The notes under the pieces: generated by a model
What the model saw: the letters and a program-made list of their open reading frames with translations, nothing else
What the model was told of the DNA's origin: nothing
Databases searched by the model: none
Shown here: in pieces, positions 36,080 to 45,471 of the stretch
Position numbering within the stretch: position 1 is the first letter of the stretch
Layout: each line of letters starts with the position of its first letter
Made by a program: the position numbers and the translations under genes
Source: Chitinophagales bacterium
Lineage (GTDB): Bacteria; Bacteroidota; Bacteroidia; Chitinophagales; UBA2359
NCBI GenBank assembly: GCA_020628375.1
Contig: JAHDFD010000019.1
Span: forward strand, 1-64,000
DNA: 64,000 nucleotides
Direction: 5' to 3'

Positions 36080-37192
36080 TTGATACCTGCTAAGCCAACA
36101 ATATTATACGTTGATGATGAAGAAGATAACTTATTAGTTTTTAAATCAGCCTTCAGAAGACAGTTTAAAGTACTCGTTACTTCTTCAGCGGAAGAAGCAC
36201 TTGAAACGATTAAACAGGTTGAAATACCCTTAATCATCACAGATCAACGGATGCCTGAAAAAACAGGAGTAGAGCTTTTGAAAGAAATTCCTGAGGAAAA
36301 CCCTATTTCTAAAATTATACTTACTGGTTTCAGTGATGTTGAAGTAATTATTGAAGCGATTAATAATTGCAATATCTTCAGGTATATAACCAAACCCTGG
36401 GATAAAGAGGAGCTGAACCACACGATTACACTTGCCTTAGAACATTATTATCTCAATAAAGATAATACCAAACTACTAGAAGAACTGAAAGAAATTAACG
36501 AAGGTTTGGAAAAACAGGTTGAGTTGAGAACAAATGAGTTAATGGAAGAAAAAGAGCGCGCAGAGCGACTTTTACTGAATATTCTTCCAGCAGAAACAGC
36601 TCGCGAACTTCAAACTAAAGGCAGAGTAACTCCACGCAGATTTGATAATGTGACGATTATTTTTACAGATATTGTCGATTTTACTATTATTTCTGAAAAC
36701 TTTACACCCGATCAGTTAATCAGCGAACTAGACTATTATTTTAGAAAATTCGATGAAATTTTTGAGAAATATGGTGTTGAAAAAATCAAAACCAGCGGAG
36801 ATGCCTACATTGCTGTTTGTGGTGTGCCAATGAAATATCCCGACCACGCAACAAGAGCGGTTAATGCAGCACGTGAAGCAATGGCATTTGTGAATGAAGA
36901 GTATGAAAAAAGAAAGTTAAAGGGGGAAGTTCCTTTGTTAATGCGTATGGGTATTCACTCGGGAAGTGTAATTGCCGGTGTAGTTGGTAAAAGTAAGTTT
37001 GCTTTCGATATCTGGGGAGACGATGTAAATTTAGCTTCAAGAATGGAAAGTAGCGGTGAAGTTGGTAAAATCAATATTTCACAAACTACCTATAATCTGA
37101 TCGAAAATAACTTCAACTGTACGCATCGTGGAAAAGTACTTGCTAAAAATAAAGGTGAAATTGATATGTATTTTGTTGACGAACCTAAATAA
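36080..37192 (+). CDS. Receiver-domain class III adenylate cyclase
   Basis: Response regulator with a cyclase output. Receiver at residues 5-125 with phospho-acceptor Asp55 (IITDQRMPEKTG), a coiled coil at about 128-175, then a class III nucleotide cyclase domain. Metal-binding Asp197 and Asp201 (FTDIVDF) are present. Lys237 (KTSGDAY) and Asp310 (FDIWGDD) are the residues that select ATP over GTP in this class, and an SRM motif follows. So it should make cAMP. Translation starts with TTG at 36080 because no ATG precedes the receiver. It has a leader of over 150 bp and is likely a separate transcript from the amt operon, but shares its receiver type. Confidence 0.92.
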   Translation: MIPAKPTILYVDDEEDNLLVFKSAFRRQFKVLVTSSAEEALETIKQVEIPLIITDQRMPEKTGVELLKEIPEENPISKIILTGFSDVEVIIEAINNCNIFRYITKPWDKEELNHTITLALEHYYLNKDNTKLLEELKEINEGLEKQVELRTNELMEEKERAERLLLNILPAETARELQTKGRVTPRRFDNVTIIFTDIVDFTIISENFTPDQLISELDYYFRKFDEIFEKYGVEKIKTSGDAYIAVCGVPMKYPDHATRAVNAAREAMAFVNEEYEKRKLKGEVPLLMRMGIHSGSVIAGVVGKSKFAFDIWGDDVNLASRMESSGEVGKINISQTTYNLIENNFNCTHRGKVLAKNKGEIDMYFVDEPK

Positions 37193-37198
37193 CCTCAA

Positions 37199-37642
37199 CT
37201 ACTCGTCATCACCAAAAGAAATTTCATTTGGTAGTTCATCAATATCACCCTCTTTAAATGGAAAGTGATCTGCTAATTGACTCCCAATAGTTTCTAGTGC
37301 TGTACAAAGTCCGTCACAGTATTTCTCAGCCTTAAAATCATTACCTAACTGCTCAATTATATTTTCCCAGAAATGTTCAGGGACTTTAGCATTTATCCCC
37401 TTATCACCAACGATAGCTATTTTGTGGTCTTTAACTGCAACGTATAATAAAACCCCTGTGTTCTCCTCTGTTTCATGCATTCCCATTTCATGGAACACCA
37501 TACCTGCATGCTTAAGCGTATTATCAGCACAATGATTTTCGAGATGTACTCTTATTTCCCCTGTGGTGTTAAGTTCCGCTTCTTTTACTGAACGAACAAC
37601 TTTTTGTTCTTCTTCTTTTGTTAAAAAATTTCTTACATTCAC
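37199..37642 (-). CDS. TPM domain-containing protein
   Basis: A 147-residue protein with the TPM domain (TPM_phosphatase): NTTGEIRVHLENHC at the start, NTGVLLYVAVKDHKIAIVGDKGINAKV in the centre. There is no signal peptide, so it is probably cytoplasmic, and no TM anchor at the C-terminus, unlike many LemA-linked TPM proteins. Biological role is uncertain. It is convergent with the cyclase, their stops only 6 bp apart, and divergent from hflX. Confidence 0.85.
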   Translation of the reverse strand: MNVRNFLTKEEEQKVVRSVKEAELNTTGEIRVHLENHCADNTLKHAGMVFHEMGMHETEENTGVLLYVAVKDHKIAIVGDKGINAKVPEHFWENIIEQLGNDFKAEKYCDGLCTALETIGSQLADHFPFKEGDIDELPNEISFGDDE

Positions 37643-37689
37643 GAATAATGTGATTTTTTCCGATAAAATTACAACTTTTCATAACAACT

Positions 37690-37719
37690 TTTGAAGAACA
37701 GTTCATTCAGCTACCTTTG
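37690..37719 (+). promoter_or_regulatory. Bacteroidota-type promoter upstream of hflX
   Basis: TTTG at 37690-37693 is separated by 18 bases from TACCTTTG at 37712-37719, matching the -33/-7 pattern of the primary sigma factor in this phylum. Transcription would start near 37726, 60 bases before the hflX ATG. Confidence 0.6.
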
Positions 37720-37785
37720 TTGAACTTTTTCTTTTCTTAAAAGGTTATAGAAACTTTTTGTTCAGGCTAAAATACCAGAAAATTT

Positions 37786-38970
37786 ATGAAAGGGCATATT
37801 ACAGAAACTAAAGCTGAACGCGCCATATTGATTGGACTTATATTCAAAGAACAAACAGAAGAGCGTGTAGATGAATATTTGGATGAATTGGCTTTTTTGG
37901 CACAAACAGCAGGAGCAAAAGTGCTTAAAAAATTCAAACAGAAGCTATCACATCCCGATAAACGAACGTTTGTAGGAAAAGGTAAACTTGAAGAAATTCA
38001 AATTTATGTAGAAACACATGATATCGATCTTGTGATTTTTGATGATGATCTCTCCCCTACTCAAACATTTAACATCGAAAAAGAACTGAAGGTGAAAATT
38101 GTTGATCGTAGCTTTCTGATACTCGACATTTTTGCCAGCAGAGCGCAAACGGCACAAGCAAAAACACAGGTAGAACTAGCGCAAATGCAATACCTGCTTC
38201 CTCGTTTACGTGGTTTATGGACACACCTTGAAAGACAACAGGGGGGAATTGGAACCCGTGGTCCGGGTGAGAAAGAGATCGAAACAGACAGACGTATTGT
38301 TAATCGAACTATTTCGAATTTGAAAGAACGGCTTAAAACAATCGATAAACAAAACGAAACCCGCAGAAAACGCAGGGGCGAATTAATAAGAGTGGCATTG
38401 GTCGGTTATACGAATGTAGGAAAATCTACTTTAATGAATTTGTTGTCAAAATCGGAAGTGTTTGCCGAAAATAAGTTATTTGCAACACTCGATACAACAG
38501 TTCGTAAAGTCGTTTTCGATAATACTCCTTTTTTGTTATCAGATACTGTTGGATTTATCAGAAAACTACCACATAGTTTAATTGAAAGTTTTAAATCAAC
38601 ATTAGATGAAGCTATTGAATCTGATATACTCTTACATGTTGTCGATTTTGCTCATCCACAAGCAGAAGACCAATTAAAGGTTGTACAGAAAACCTTACAG
38701 GAATTAAAAGCCGACGATAAGCCTGTACTTACAGTTTTTAATAAAACCGACCTATATGAAAAGAATTATTTCGATGAATATTTGGGCGATAAGGTAAAGG
38801 ATGAAATTATAAGAGAAACGAAAGATCGCTGGTGTGAAATAGCTGGTACTGATTGTATTTTTATTTCTGCTTTAGAAAAAGTTAATATTGACGCTTTCAG
38901 AAAGCAATTGATCGAAATGGTACGTGAACAATATTCGGTACGTTACCCATACAGAACACAGTATTATTAA
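37786..38970 (+). CDS. hflX: GTPase HflX
   Basis: Ribosome-associated GTPase of the Obg-HflX superfamily, 394 residues. The N-terminal HflX domain (HPDKRTFVGKGKLEEI) and the glycine-rich linker (GGIGTRGPGEKEIETDRR) precede the G domain: G1 ALVGYTNVGKST, G2/G3 DTT and LLSDTVGFI, G4 FNKTD. HflX splits stalled or stress-inactivated 70S ribosomes. It has its own upstream promoter and a bidirectional terminator shared with convergent gldJ. Confidence 0.97.
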   Translation: MKGHITETKAERAILIGLIFKEQTEERVDEYLDELAFLAQTAGAKVLKKFKQKLSHPDKRTFVGKGKLEEIQIYVETHDIDLVIFDDDLSPTQTFNIEKELKVKIVDRSFLILDIFASRAQTAQAKTQVELAQMQYLLPRLRGLWTHLERQQGGIGTRGPGEKEIETDRRIVNRTISNLKERLKTIDKQNETRRKRRGELIRVALVGYTNVGKSTLMNLLSKSEVFAENKLFATLDTTVRKVVFDNTPFLLSDTVGFIRKLPHSLIESFKSTLDEAIESDILLHVVDFAHPQAEDQLKVVQKTLQELKADDKPVLTVFNKTDLYEKNYFDEYLGDKVKDEIIRETKDRWCEIAGTDCIFISALEKVNIDAFRKQLIEMVREQYSVRYPYRTQYY

Positions 38971-39000
38971 GAATAAATGCAATCTCTCCTGAATTCTCCG

Positions 39001-39045
39001 AACCCACAACCTTGAAGATCTATCAGACCTTCAAGGTTGTGGGTT
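39001..39045. repeat. Perfect 17-bp inverted repeat
   Basis: AACCCACAACCTTGAAG (39001-39017) pairs exactly with 39029-39045 across an 11-base loop. There is no immediate T-run on the + strand, so it looks like an inserted hairpin element between hflX and the terminator rather than the terminator itself. Confidence 0.75.
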
Positions 39046-39053
39046 GAAACAAA

Positions 39054-39092
39054 AAAACCTCTGTATCGAATGACACAGAGGTTTTATATTTT
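39054..39092. terminator. Bidirectional terminator between hflX and gldJ
   Basis: AAAACCTCTGT (39054-39064) pairs with ACAGAGGTTTT (39075-39085); A-run upstream and T-rich tract downstream make it work from both directions between the convergent genes. Confidence 0.85.
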
Positions 39093-39109
39093 TAATTATT
39101 TCAAAGTGC

Positions 39110-40567
39110 TTACTTTCCGTCAGGACTTCCTACACGAATCATAGCACAACGGAAACCAATAGTTGCCGAACCCTGGTCCTGATCTCTGTAACGACGAGTT
39201 CCAGGAGATAAATAATATGCTAAATCTTTCCATGAACCACCTTTGATCACACGCGATTTATCTGAAATTAAAGTTACAGCTTCATCATATTCAACACCAG
39301 ACTGATTATCACCATCCATATAGCTAATGGCATTACTCTGACGGTAATTTTCACGATTCCCAATTTCTTCCTGTGTATAATCACGGTACTTAATACGTCC
39401 AAGACTATCACGTTGAGCACGGTTTTCATCATCTAAGTCCAATGTCTGGAAAACGTTTCCACGGAAAGGATTGAAATCTTCAGCATCCATACTTGTTAAA
39501 GGTCTGTAAACGTCCAATACCCATTCACTTACATTTCCACCCATATTATACAATCCGAAGTCATTTGGTGCATAACTAACAACTGGTGCTGTAATTTCAG
39601 CATTATCATTCAAAGCACCTGCTAATCCCATATAATCACCAGTTCCTCTTCTATAGTTGGCTTTCATTTCTCCCTGTGTTTTTCCATGTCTTTGCTCACG
39701 CAATGAATTTCCACTCCAAGGATAACGGCGACGCTCTAAGTAGCGCTCTTCACCTTCTTGAGGTAATGTGCCTTTCATAGCCAATGCAGCATACTCCCAC
39801 TCAGCTTCTGTTGGTAAACGATAATCTGGTAACATAATACCATCTTCAAAACGAACACGACGAGATTCACCTTCTTCAGCACTTAAATCTTTCTTACCTC
39901 CTCCGGCAGGAGTAACTCCTTCGTACTGACCAAGCGAGTAAGAACGCGTTGTAAAGTGATCTTCACCTGCTTGCTCAGGATCATAATCTAAATATCCTTT
40001 TTTGATCAAAATAGCTTCGTTAACACGATCTGAACGCCATTTACAGTATTCATTAGCTTGCTCCCATGTTACACCAACAACCGGGTAATCGTTATAAGCA
40101 GGATGGCGGAAATAATATTCTACATAAGGCTCATTATATGAAAGTTCCTCACGCCAGCATAAAGTATCTGGAACAGCAGCTCTTACAAATTCAGGGTAAA
40201 CTTCCCCGAAAACTTTCGCCATCCATTCTACATATAAACGGTAATTCTGGTTTGAAACCTCTGTTTCATCCATGTAGAATGAAGAAACGGTTACACGTCT
40301 TGGGTGACTATGATGCTCGAAAAGTACATCTTCCTGAGTATTACCCATTACAAATGTTCCTCCTTCGATCAAAACCAAACCCGGTCCTGTTTCTTGTTCT
40401 ATGTATTCAGTGGTTTCATACCCACCCCACTTGGGATCGTTATAAACCCAGCCGGTTTTAGAGTCTGACCCACCAGCTCCGTTCTTAGAACACGAACTAA
40501 GTGTAAACAAACCAACCGTTAAAATCAGGAGTGTTAAGCGTGATACTGAAAAGCTCATCAAATTCAT
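39110..40567 (-). CDS. gldJ: Gliding motility / T9SS lipoprotein GldJ
   Basis: Lipoprotein with a signal sequence and lipobox ending at Cys26 (FTLSSC). The body is a formylglycine-generating-enzyme-like (SUMF1) fold: GLVLIEGGTFVMGN, SFYMDETEVSNQNY, YPVVGVTWEQANEYCKWRSD, LPTEAEWEYAA, NMGGNVSEWVLDV and a C-terminal GFRCA. The mature N-terminus (TGWVYNDPKWGGYE) and the PDTLCWRE segment match GldJ rather than the shorter GldK. In F. johnsoniae GldJ is needed for GldK stability, T9SS function and gliding. It is followed on the same strand by no other gene; upstream lies the PorP/SprF gene, likely co-transcribed. Confidence 0.9.
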   Translation of the reverse strand: MNLMSFSVSRLTLLILTVGLFTLSSCSKNGAGGSDSKTGWVYNDPKWGGYETTEYIEQETGPGLVLIEGGTFVMGNTQEDVLFEHHSHPRRVTVSSFYMDETEVSNQNYRLYVEWMAKVFGEVYPEFVRAAVPDTLCWREELSYNEPYVEYYFRHPAYNDYPVVGVTWEQANEYCKWRSDRVNEAILIKKGYLDYDPEQAGEDHFTTRSYSLGQYEGVTPAGGGKKDLSAEEGESRRVRFEDGIMLPDYRLPTEAEWEYAALAMKGTLPQEGEERYLERRRYPWSGNSLREQRHGKTQGEMKANYRRGTGDYMGLAGALNDNAEITAPVVSYAPNDFGLYNMGGNVSEWVLDVYRPLTSMDAEDFNPFRGNVFQTLDLDDENRAQRDSLGRIKYRDYTQEEIGNRENYRQSNAISYMDGDNQSGVEYDEAVTLISDKSRVIKGGSWKDLAYYLSPGTRRYRDQDQGSATIGFRCAMIRVGSPDGK

Positions 40568-40717
40568 TTCTTCTTATTTTTTACACTGAATAATTTCCAG
40601 AGCCCGAAAGGAAATTATTAATTATATACAAATTTATTGAATAGGAATAGAAATCTAGTATTATAGACAAATAATTGATAAAAGGTTTACCGATTATTTA
40701 TTTTTTTATTTAATTTA

Positions 40718-41752
40718 TTATTTGAAAACAGATGGGCATCTACCCATTTCCTGATACCTTCTTTTTTTCTCTAAATTAGGATTTTTTCCCATGTCTAAAG
40801 TCACTGTTAATTCGTGTGCTCCAGCCGAAGTTCTTAATCCCGATATCGTTTGATCGTAACTATAAGCAAAACGCATTAGCCCTACCCGATAACCAACCAT
40901 ACCAATTAACGCATCAAAATTGCTTAAAGTATGTCGCAACCAAAAACCTCCGAAAATTTTTCCATGCCCGACCCAGGCTCCACTGTTAACCTGTACATGT
41001 CCTGCCTGATAAGTAGCCAATACATTAGGCACTAGGTCAGTTTTACCTCTCGGATTATATTCGCTTCCAAATGCAAAAGTTTTGCCAATTGTGAAAGTTG
41101 ATTTAATTCTTAGTTTATTAAATTCATCATTATAGCTGCTGAATGCCAGATTTGGACTGGTTAAGTGTTTGGCAGAAACGCCAAGAAAGAACGATTCAGA
41201 GAAAAATAAAATACCACCGGCAGCATCAAAGTTTATTTTATTTGTACGTTCAAAATTGCTATCGAAGCTTGTTCCCTGATTGGGACTTGAGCCATCAGGG
41301 TCTATTTCATCACCGAAATAGATATTACCTACATTCAGTGAATTTTGTAAATAACTTAATTCAACACCGGCTTTAATACTGAATTTTTCATTCAATGGCA
41401 ATAAATAAGCATAAGCAGCGCTTACTTTATAAGTGTTATAAAGACCACCTGCAAAATCTGCCATGATATTCATTCCAACACTAGAGCGATATTTGTGGAA
41501 ATGTTGATCGTAACTCGCAAAAACGGTTACATAGGCGTTAGAAAAAGAAGTTAGCTGATCTCTGAAAGCGAAGGTAAACCTTGGAGCATCCCCCATTCCA
41601 TTCATTGCCGGATTAATATAAGACGGTGTTGCGTAAAACTGGCTGAATTCAGGATCCTGAGCTTTGAGCTCATTTATGTTTACACACAATAAAAACAACA
41701 GTAAACCCAAGTACTGTTTGATCTGTGATTTTGTCAACTGGAAAACTTTCAA
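40718..41752 (-). CDS. PorP/SprF family T9SS outer-membrane protein
   Basis: A 344-residue outer-membrane beta-barrel. Signal peptide ends at ELKAQ, followed by the hallmark DPEFSQFYATPSYINPAMNG. Strand-rich body and a C-terminal tail with a Cys (GRCPSVF). PorP/SprF proteins help anchor or secrete T9SS cargo with a type B sorting domain, such as the gliding adhesin SprB, and often accompany that cargo; no large type B cargo gene is adjacent here. It shares a divergent region with porU and is 150 bp upstream of gldJ. Confidence 0.93.
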   Translation of the reverse strand: MKVFQLTKSQIKQYLGLLLFLLCVNINELKAQDPEFSQFYATPSYINPAMNGMGDAPRFTFAFRDQLTSFSNAYVTVFASYDQHFHKYRSSVGMNIMADFAGGLYNTYKVSAAYAYLLPLNEKFSIKAGVELSYLQNSLNVGNIYFGDEIDPDGSSPNQGTSFDSNFERTNKINFDAAGGILFFSESFFLGVSAKHLTSPNLAFSSYNDEFNKLRIKSTFTIGKTFAFGSEYNPRGKTDLVPNVLATYQAGHVQVNSGAWVGHGKIFGGFWLRHTLSNFDALIGMVGYRVGLMRFAYSYDQTISGLRTSAGAHELTVTLDMGKNPNLEKKRRYQEMGRCPSVFK

Positions 41753-41848
41753 TTACTTTACTCTTTTGGCGCGTAAAATTAGTTTAAATGAAAACAATAA
41801 GCGTATAGTCCTTACGTTTTCAGTTAGTTATTCTTAGAATAAATAAGC

Positions 41849-44800
41849 ATGCTATACCTATTCAATATTAAAACCAACCGATTGCTACAACGCTGTTTTT
41901 TTCTTTTTTATTGTTTTAATCTGTCATTTAACTTAATTGCACAGTTAGAATATACAAATGAATCAGTTTTAGCGGTAGGAGATTTTTATAAAATCAGTGT
42001 TGAGGCTACGGGTATCTGTAAAATTGATAAAGCCTTTTTATCATCATTGGATGTCGATACCGACAATGCTCCGTTAGATCAACTGCGTGTATATGGAAAT
42101 GGAGGAAGTATGCTGCCTGAACGTTCTGGTAATACCATACACGATGATTTGGTCGAGAATAGTATAAAGGTGGTCGATCAGAATGGAAATAATCGTATGG
42201 ATGATGGAGATTATGCTTTATTCTATGCCGAATCGCCCAATCAATGGACTTTTGCCAATAACAACTATCATTTCCAACGACATTATTACTCGAATACGAA
42301 TCATTATTTTATAAGTTTTGATAAAGGAAGCGGTAAAAGAATAAATACGGAATCGGCTTCCGGTAGTGCAGATATTAATATTGATTATTTTGATGCACTG
42401 CGTAATTATGAAGAAAATGTTTTTAATCCGTTAGAGAGTGGGAGAGAGTGGTTTGGCGCAACCATGGTTCCCGGTAATACATTCAGTACCGATTTTAATT
42501 TTCCGAATATCGTTCCGAACAGCGAAATAGAAGTTCGTTTAGCTTGTGTGGGTTCAAGAAGTGAACAATTTAACAGATTTAGTATTTATGCCAATAATAG
42601 TCTTATTGATGAATTGACTAAAATAACTTCAACTTTTGAATTGGAAGCTGAATTGGATGTTGCTGCTTATGGTGAACTTAAAACTAGTGTTAATACTATT
42701 CCCGCAACTGAGAATGTAAATCTGCGTTTTGATTTTGCCTCTAATTCGAGCTCGGCACGTGGTCATATCGATTTTGTCGATCTAATCGCAAAATCACATA
42801 TTGATTTTTCCGGAGCAATGCTTAGTAATGGATATTTGATTATCCGAAATAAAGATCTGTTTGAACAATCGGGTAATATTCGTTATGAAATAAGCAATTA
42901 TTCTAACGATATAGAAATATGGGAAATAGAAGGAAACGGGAATATTTCAAGAAAAGAAATTAACACGATGGGTGGTTCAACACACTTTATTAGTAATAAG
43001 TCAGCAAACGAAATGGCGAAATTTATAGCTTTTAATGAATCAAAGTTTGTAGAAGCGCAGTTTGTAGAAAAAATCGTTAATCAGAATTTACACGCAACGA
43101 ATTTTCCTGATTTTGTGATCGTGAGTCATGCTGAATTTATGGAAGCGGCCAATGAGCTAGCCGATTTTCACAGAGCTGAAGATAATATGGATGTGTTGGT
43201 TGTTGATATTGAACAAGTCTATAATGAATTTTCTTCCGGTAATGCCGATCTTTCAGCGATACGCAATTTAATGAAGATGTTTTATGATCGGGCAAAAGCA
43301 TTAGAGGATGATAGCAAATTACCTGAAAATCTATTGCTATTGGGCGATGCTTCTTTTGATTATAAAAACATTTTTGTACAAGCAGAAAATAATTCAAATT
43401 ATATACCTACCTACGAAAGTAAAGAATCACTTTTAGCGCAGAGCTCTTTTTGTACCGATGATTATTTTGCTTTTCTCGATGACCACGAAGGAGCGACCAT
43501 AGTTAATACGGCAACCATCGACCTCGATATTGGGGTAGGAAGATTTCCTGTTTCTACGGATCAGCAGGCAATGGATATGGTTGATAAGATCAAACATTAC
43601 AAATCGTTAGAATCGAAAGAAGCGTGGTTGAACACTCTAACTTTTATTTCTGATGATGGAAATGGAAATTTACACTTCAATGATGCCGAAGCACATGCCA
43701 ATAATATGAGCAATAAGGTTCCGGTATATAATATCAGTAAAATTCATTGCGACGCTTATCCACAGATTTCAACTTCGGGAGGCAGTACTTACCCAGCGGT
43801 AACAACTGCTATTAATAACCAAATGTTTACAGGTTCTTTTATTATGAATTTTGCCGGACATGGTGGTGAAAATGGATGGACGGATGAGCGTATTCTAACA
43901 AGTGATATTATCCGTTCATGGAAAAATAAGGATAAACTTCCGCTTTTCATTACTGCAACTTGCAGTTTTACGCGTTATGATCGACCAGAAAGTGTTTCGG
44001 CGGGTGAATGGCTCGTATTGAACCCTGAAGGAGGCGCCATTGCTTTAATGACTACCGTTCGAGTGGTTTATGCAAGTAGTAATGAGGTTTTGAATGCCAA
44101 CTTTCTGAATGCTGCTTTCGATTTTTCAGATGGTGTAAAAACGCTTGGAGAAATTGCCCAACAGTGTAAAAATAATATTCCCCATTCTGATAATTCACGT
44201 AAGTTCGTTTTAATGGGCGATCCGGCTTTAACGCTGAATTATCCGGAAATGAACATCGAGACTGATCAGATTATTAATCAATCGCTTGGAGAAGAAAGCG
44301 ATACGATAAGAGCTTTGGAACAAATTACCATTAGTGGCAAGATCACCGATCGCTCGGGAAATATAATTCCCAACTTCAATGGAACATTAACACCTGTTGT
44401 TTATGATAAATCGGAAATTCTTACTACGCTAGGTAACAATTTACCCGATGGATGGGATGGGGAAGGAGATTGTCCTGAATCTAACCAGAAAGAGGCGAGT
44501 TGCCCAGCTGATTTTGAATTGAGAAAGAGCATCATTTTTAAAGGGAATACGAGTGTAGAAAATGGCTTGTTTGAATTCAGTTTTATTGTTCCAAAAGATA
44601 TTGCCTATAATTTTGGTGAAGGTAAGATCAGCTATTTTGCTGTAGATGAAAATGGCATAATGGCAAACGGATTTGATGATAATTTGATTATTGGTGGTAT
44701 CAGCGATAATGCACCTGATGATGATACAGGGCCGGAAGTAAATGTTTATCTGAACGACCAATCGTTCGTGTACGGTGGTATGGTTAATGAAAGTCCTTTA

Positions 44801-45382
44801 TTACTTATCGAACTAGAAGATGAGCAGGGAATTAATACAGCAGGGCGGGGGATAGGTCATGATTTAACTGCCTTATTGAACGACGATCAACGAAACATGC
44901 TTATTCTGAATAACTATTACGAAGCTGCCCTGAATAATTTTCAGAAAGGAACAGTAAGTTATCCTTTGGAAAATTTACCGGAAGGACGGCACACAGTGAA
45001 TGTTAAGGCATGGGATATATTAAATAACTCAGGCGAAGGATATACAGAATTTGTTGTAGCTGAGTCGGAAGACTTTGCTTTGGAGCATGTTTTGAATTAT
45101 CCGAACCCTTTTTCAGACAATACTGCCTTCTGGTTTGAACATAATAGAGTCGGAGACGTATTAGATGTACGCGTACAGATTTTTACGATTTCAGGAAGGT
45201 TGGTAAAAACGATCAGTACCCAAATTCCGGCCGCTCAAACGCGTGTAAGTGACATAAATTGGAATGGTTTAGATGATTTCGGCAATAAATTGGGTCGTGG
45301 AGCGTATGTTTATCAGCTTTCGGTGAAAACATCGAATGGACAACAGGCACATAAAATTGAAAAACTGGTGATCTTAAAGTAA
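41849..45382 (+). CDS. porU: Type IX secretion system sortase PorU
   Basis: C25 gingipain-like peptidase, 1177 residues. N-terminal hydrophobic signal, an Ig-like N-terminal region (PLDQLRVYGNGGSMLPE), the catalytic domain with His671 (NFAGHGGENGWTD) and Cys705 (TATCSFTRYD), and a C-terminal FlgD-like Ig module (LNYPNPFSDNTAFWFEH). PorU cleaves the C-terminal sorting domain of T9SS cargo and transfers the mature protein to anionic lipopolysaccharide. The length and the adjacent porV make this the canonical sortase; the larger homologue is at 14081. Promoter region is shared with the divergent PorP/SprF gene. Confidence 0.94.
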   Translation: MLYLFNIKTNRLLQRCFFLFYCFNLSFNLIAQLEYTNESVLAVGDFYKISVEATGICKIDKAFLSSLDVDTDNAPLDQLRVYGNGGSMLPERSGNTIHDDLVENSIKVVDQNGNNRMDDGDYALFYAESPNQWTFANNNYHFQRHYYSNTNHYFISFDKGSGKRINTESASGSADINIDYFDALRNYEENVFNPLESGREWFGATMVPGNTFSTDFNFPNIVPNSEIEVRLACVGSRSEQFNRFSIYANNSLIDELTKITSTFELEAELDVAAYGELKTSVNTIPATENVNLRFDFASNSSSARGHIDFVDLIAKSHIDFSGAMLSNGYLIIRNKDLFEQSGNIRYEISNYSNDIEIWEIEGNGNISRKEINTMGGSTHFISNKSANEMAKFIAFNESKFVEAQFVEKIVNQNLHATNFPDFVIVSHAEFMEAANELADFHRAEDNMDVLVVDIEQVYNEFSSGNADLSAIRNLMKMFYDRAKALEDDSKLPENLLLLGDASFDYKNIFVQAENNSNYIPTYESKESLLAQSSFCTDDYFAFLDDHEGATIVNTATIDLDIGVGRFPVSTDQQAMDMVDKIKHYKSLESKEAWLNTLTFISDDGNGNLHFNDAEAHANNMSNKVPVYNISKIHCDAYPQISTSGGSTYPAVTTAINNQMFTGSFIMNFAGHGGENGWTDERILTSDIIRSWKNKDKLPLFITATCSFTRYDRPESVSAGEWLVLNPEGGAIALMTTVRVVYASSNEVLNANFLNAAFDFSDGVKTLGEIAQQCKNNIPHSDNSRKFVLMGDPALTLNYPEMNIETDQIINQSLGEESDTIRALEQITISGKITDRSGNIIPNFNGTLTPVVYDKSEILTTLGNNLPDGWDGEGDCPESNQKEASCPADFELRKSIIFKGNTSVENGLFEFSFIVPKDIAYNFGEGKISYFAVDENGIMANGFDDNLIIGGISDNAPDDDTGPEVNVYLNDQSFVYGGMVNESPLLLIELEDEQGINTAGRGIGHDLTALLNDDQRNMLILNNYYEAALNNFQKGTVSYPLENLPEGRHTVNVKAWDILNNSGEGYTEFVVAESEDFALEHVLNYPNPFSDNTAFWFEHNRVGDVLDVRVQIFTISGRLVKTISTQIPAAQTRVSDINWNGLDDFGNKLGRGAYVYQLSVKTSNGQQAHKIEKLVILK

Positions 45383-45471
45383 TTAATATAAAAACTATTT
45401 ACGATTTAATTCTCACCGATATATAAAATAAAAAAAACACTGTAATTTTGAACTTCATTTTAAGTAAACAG

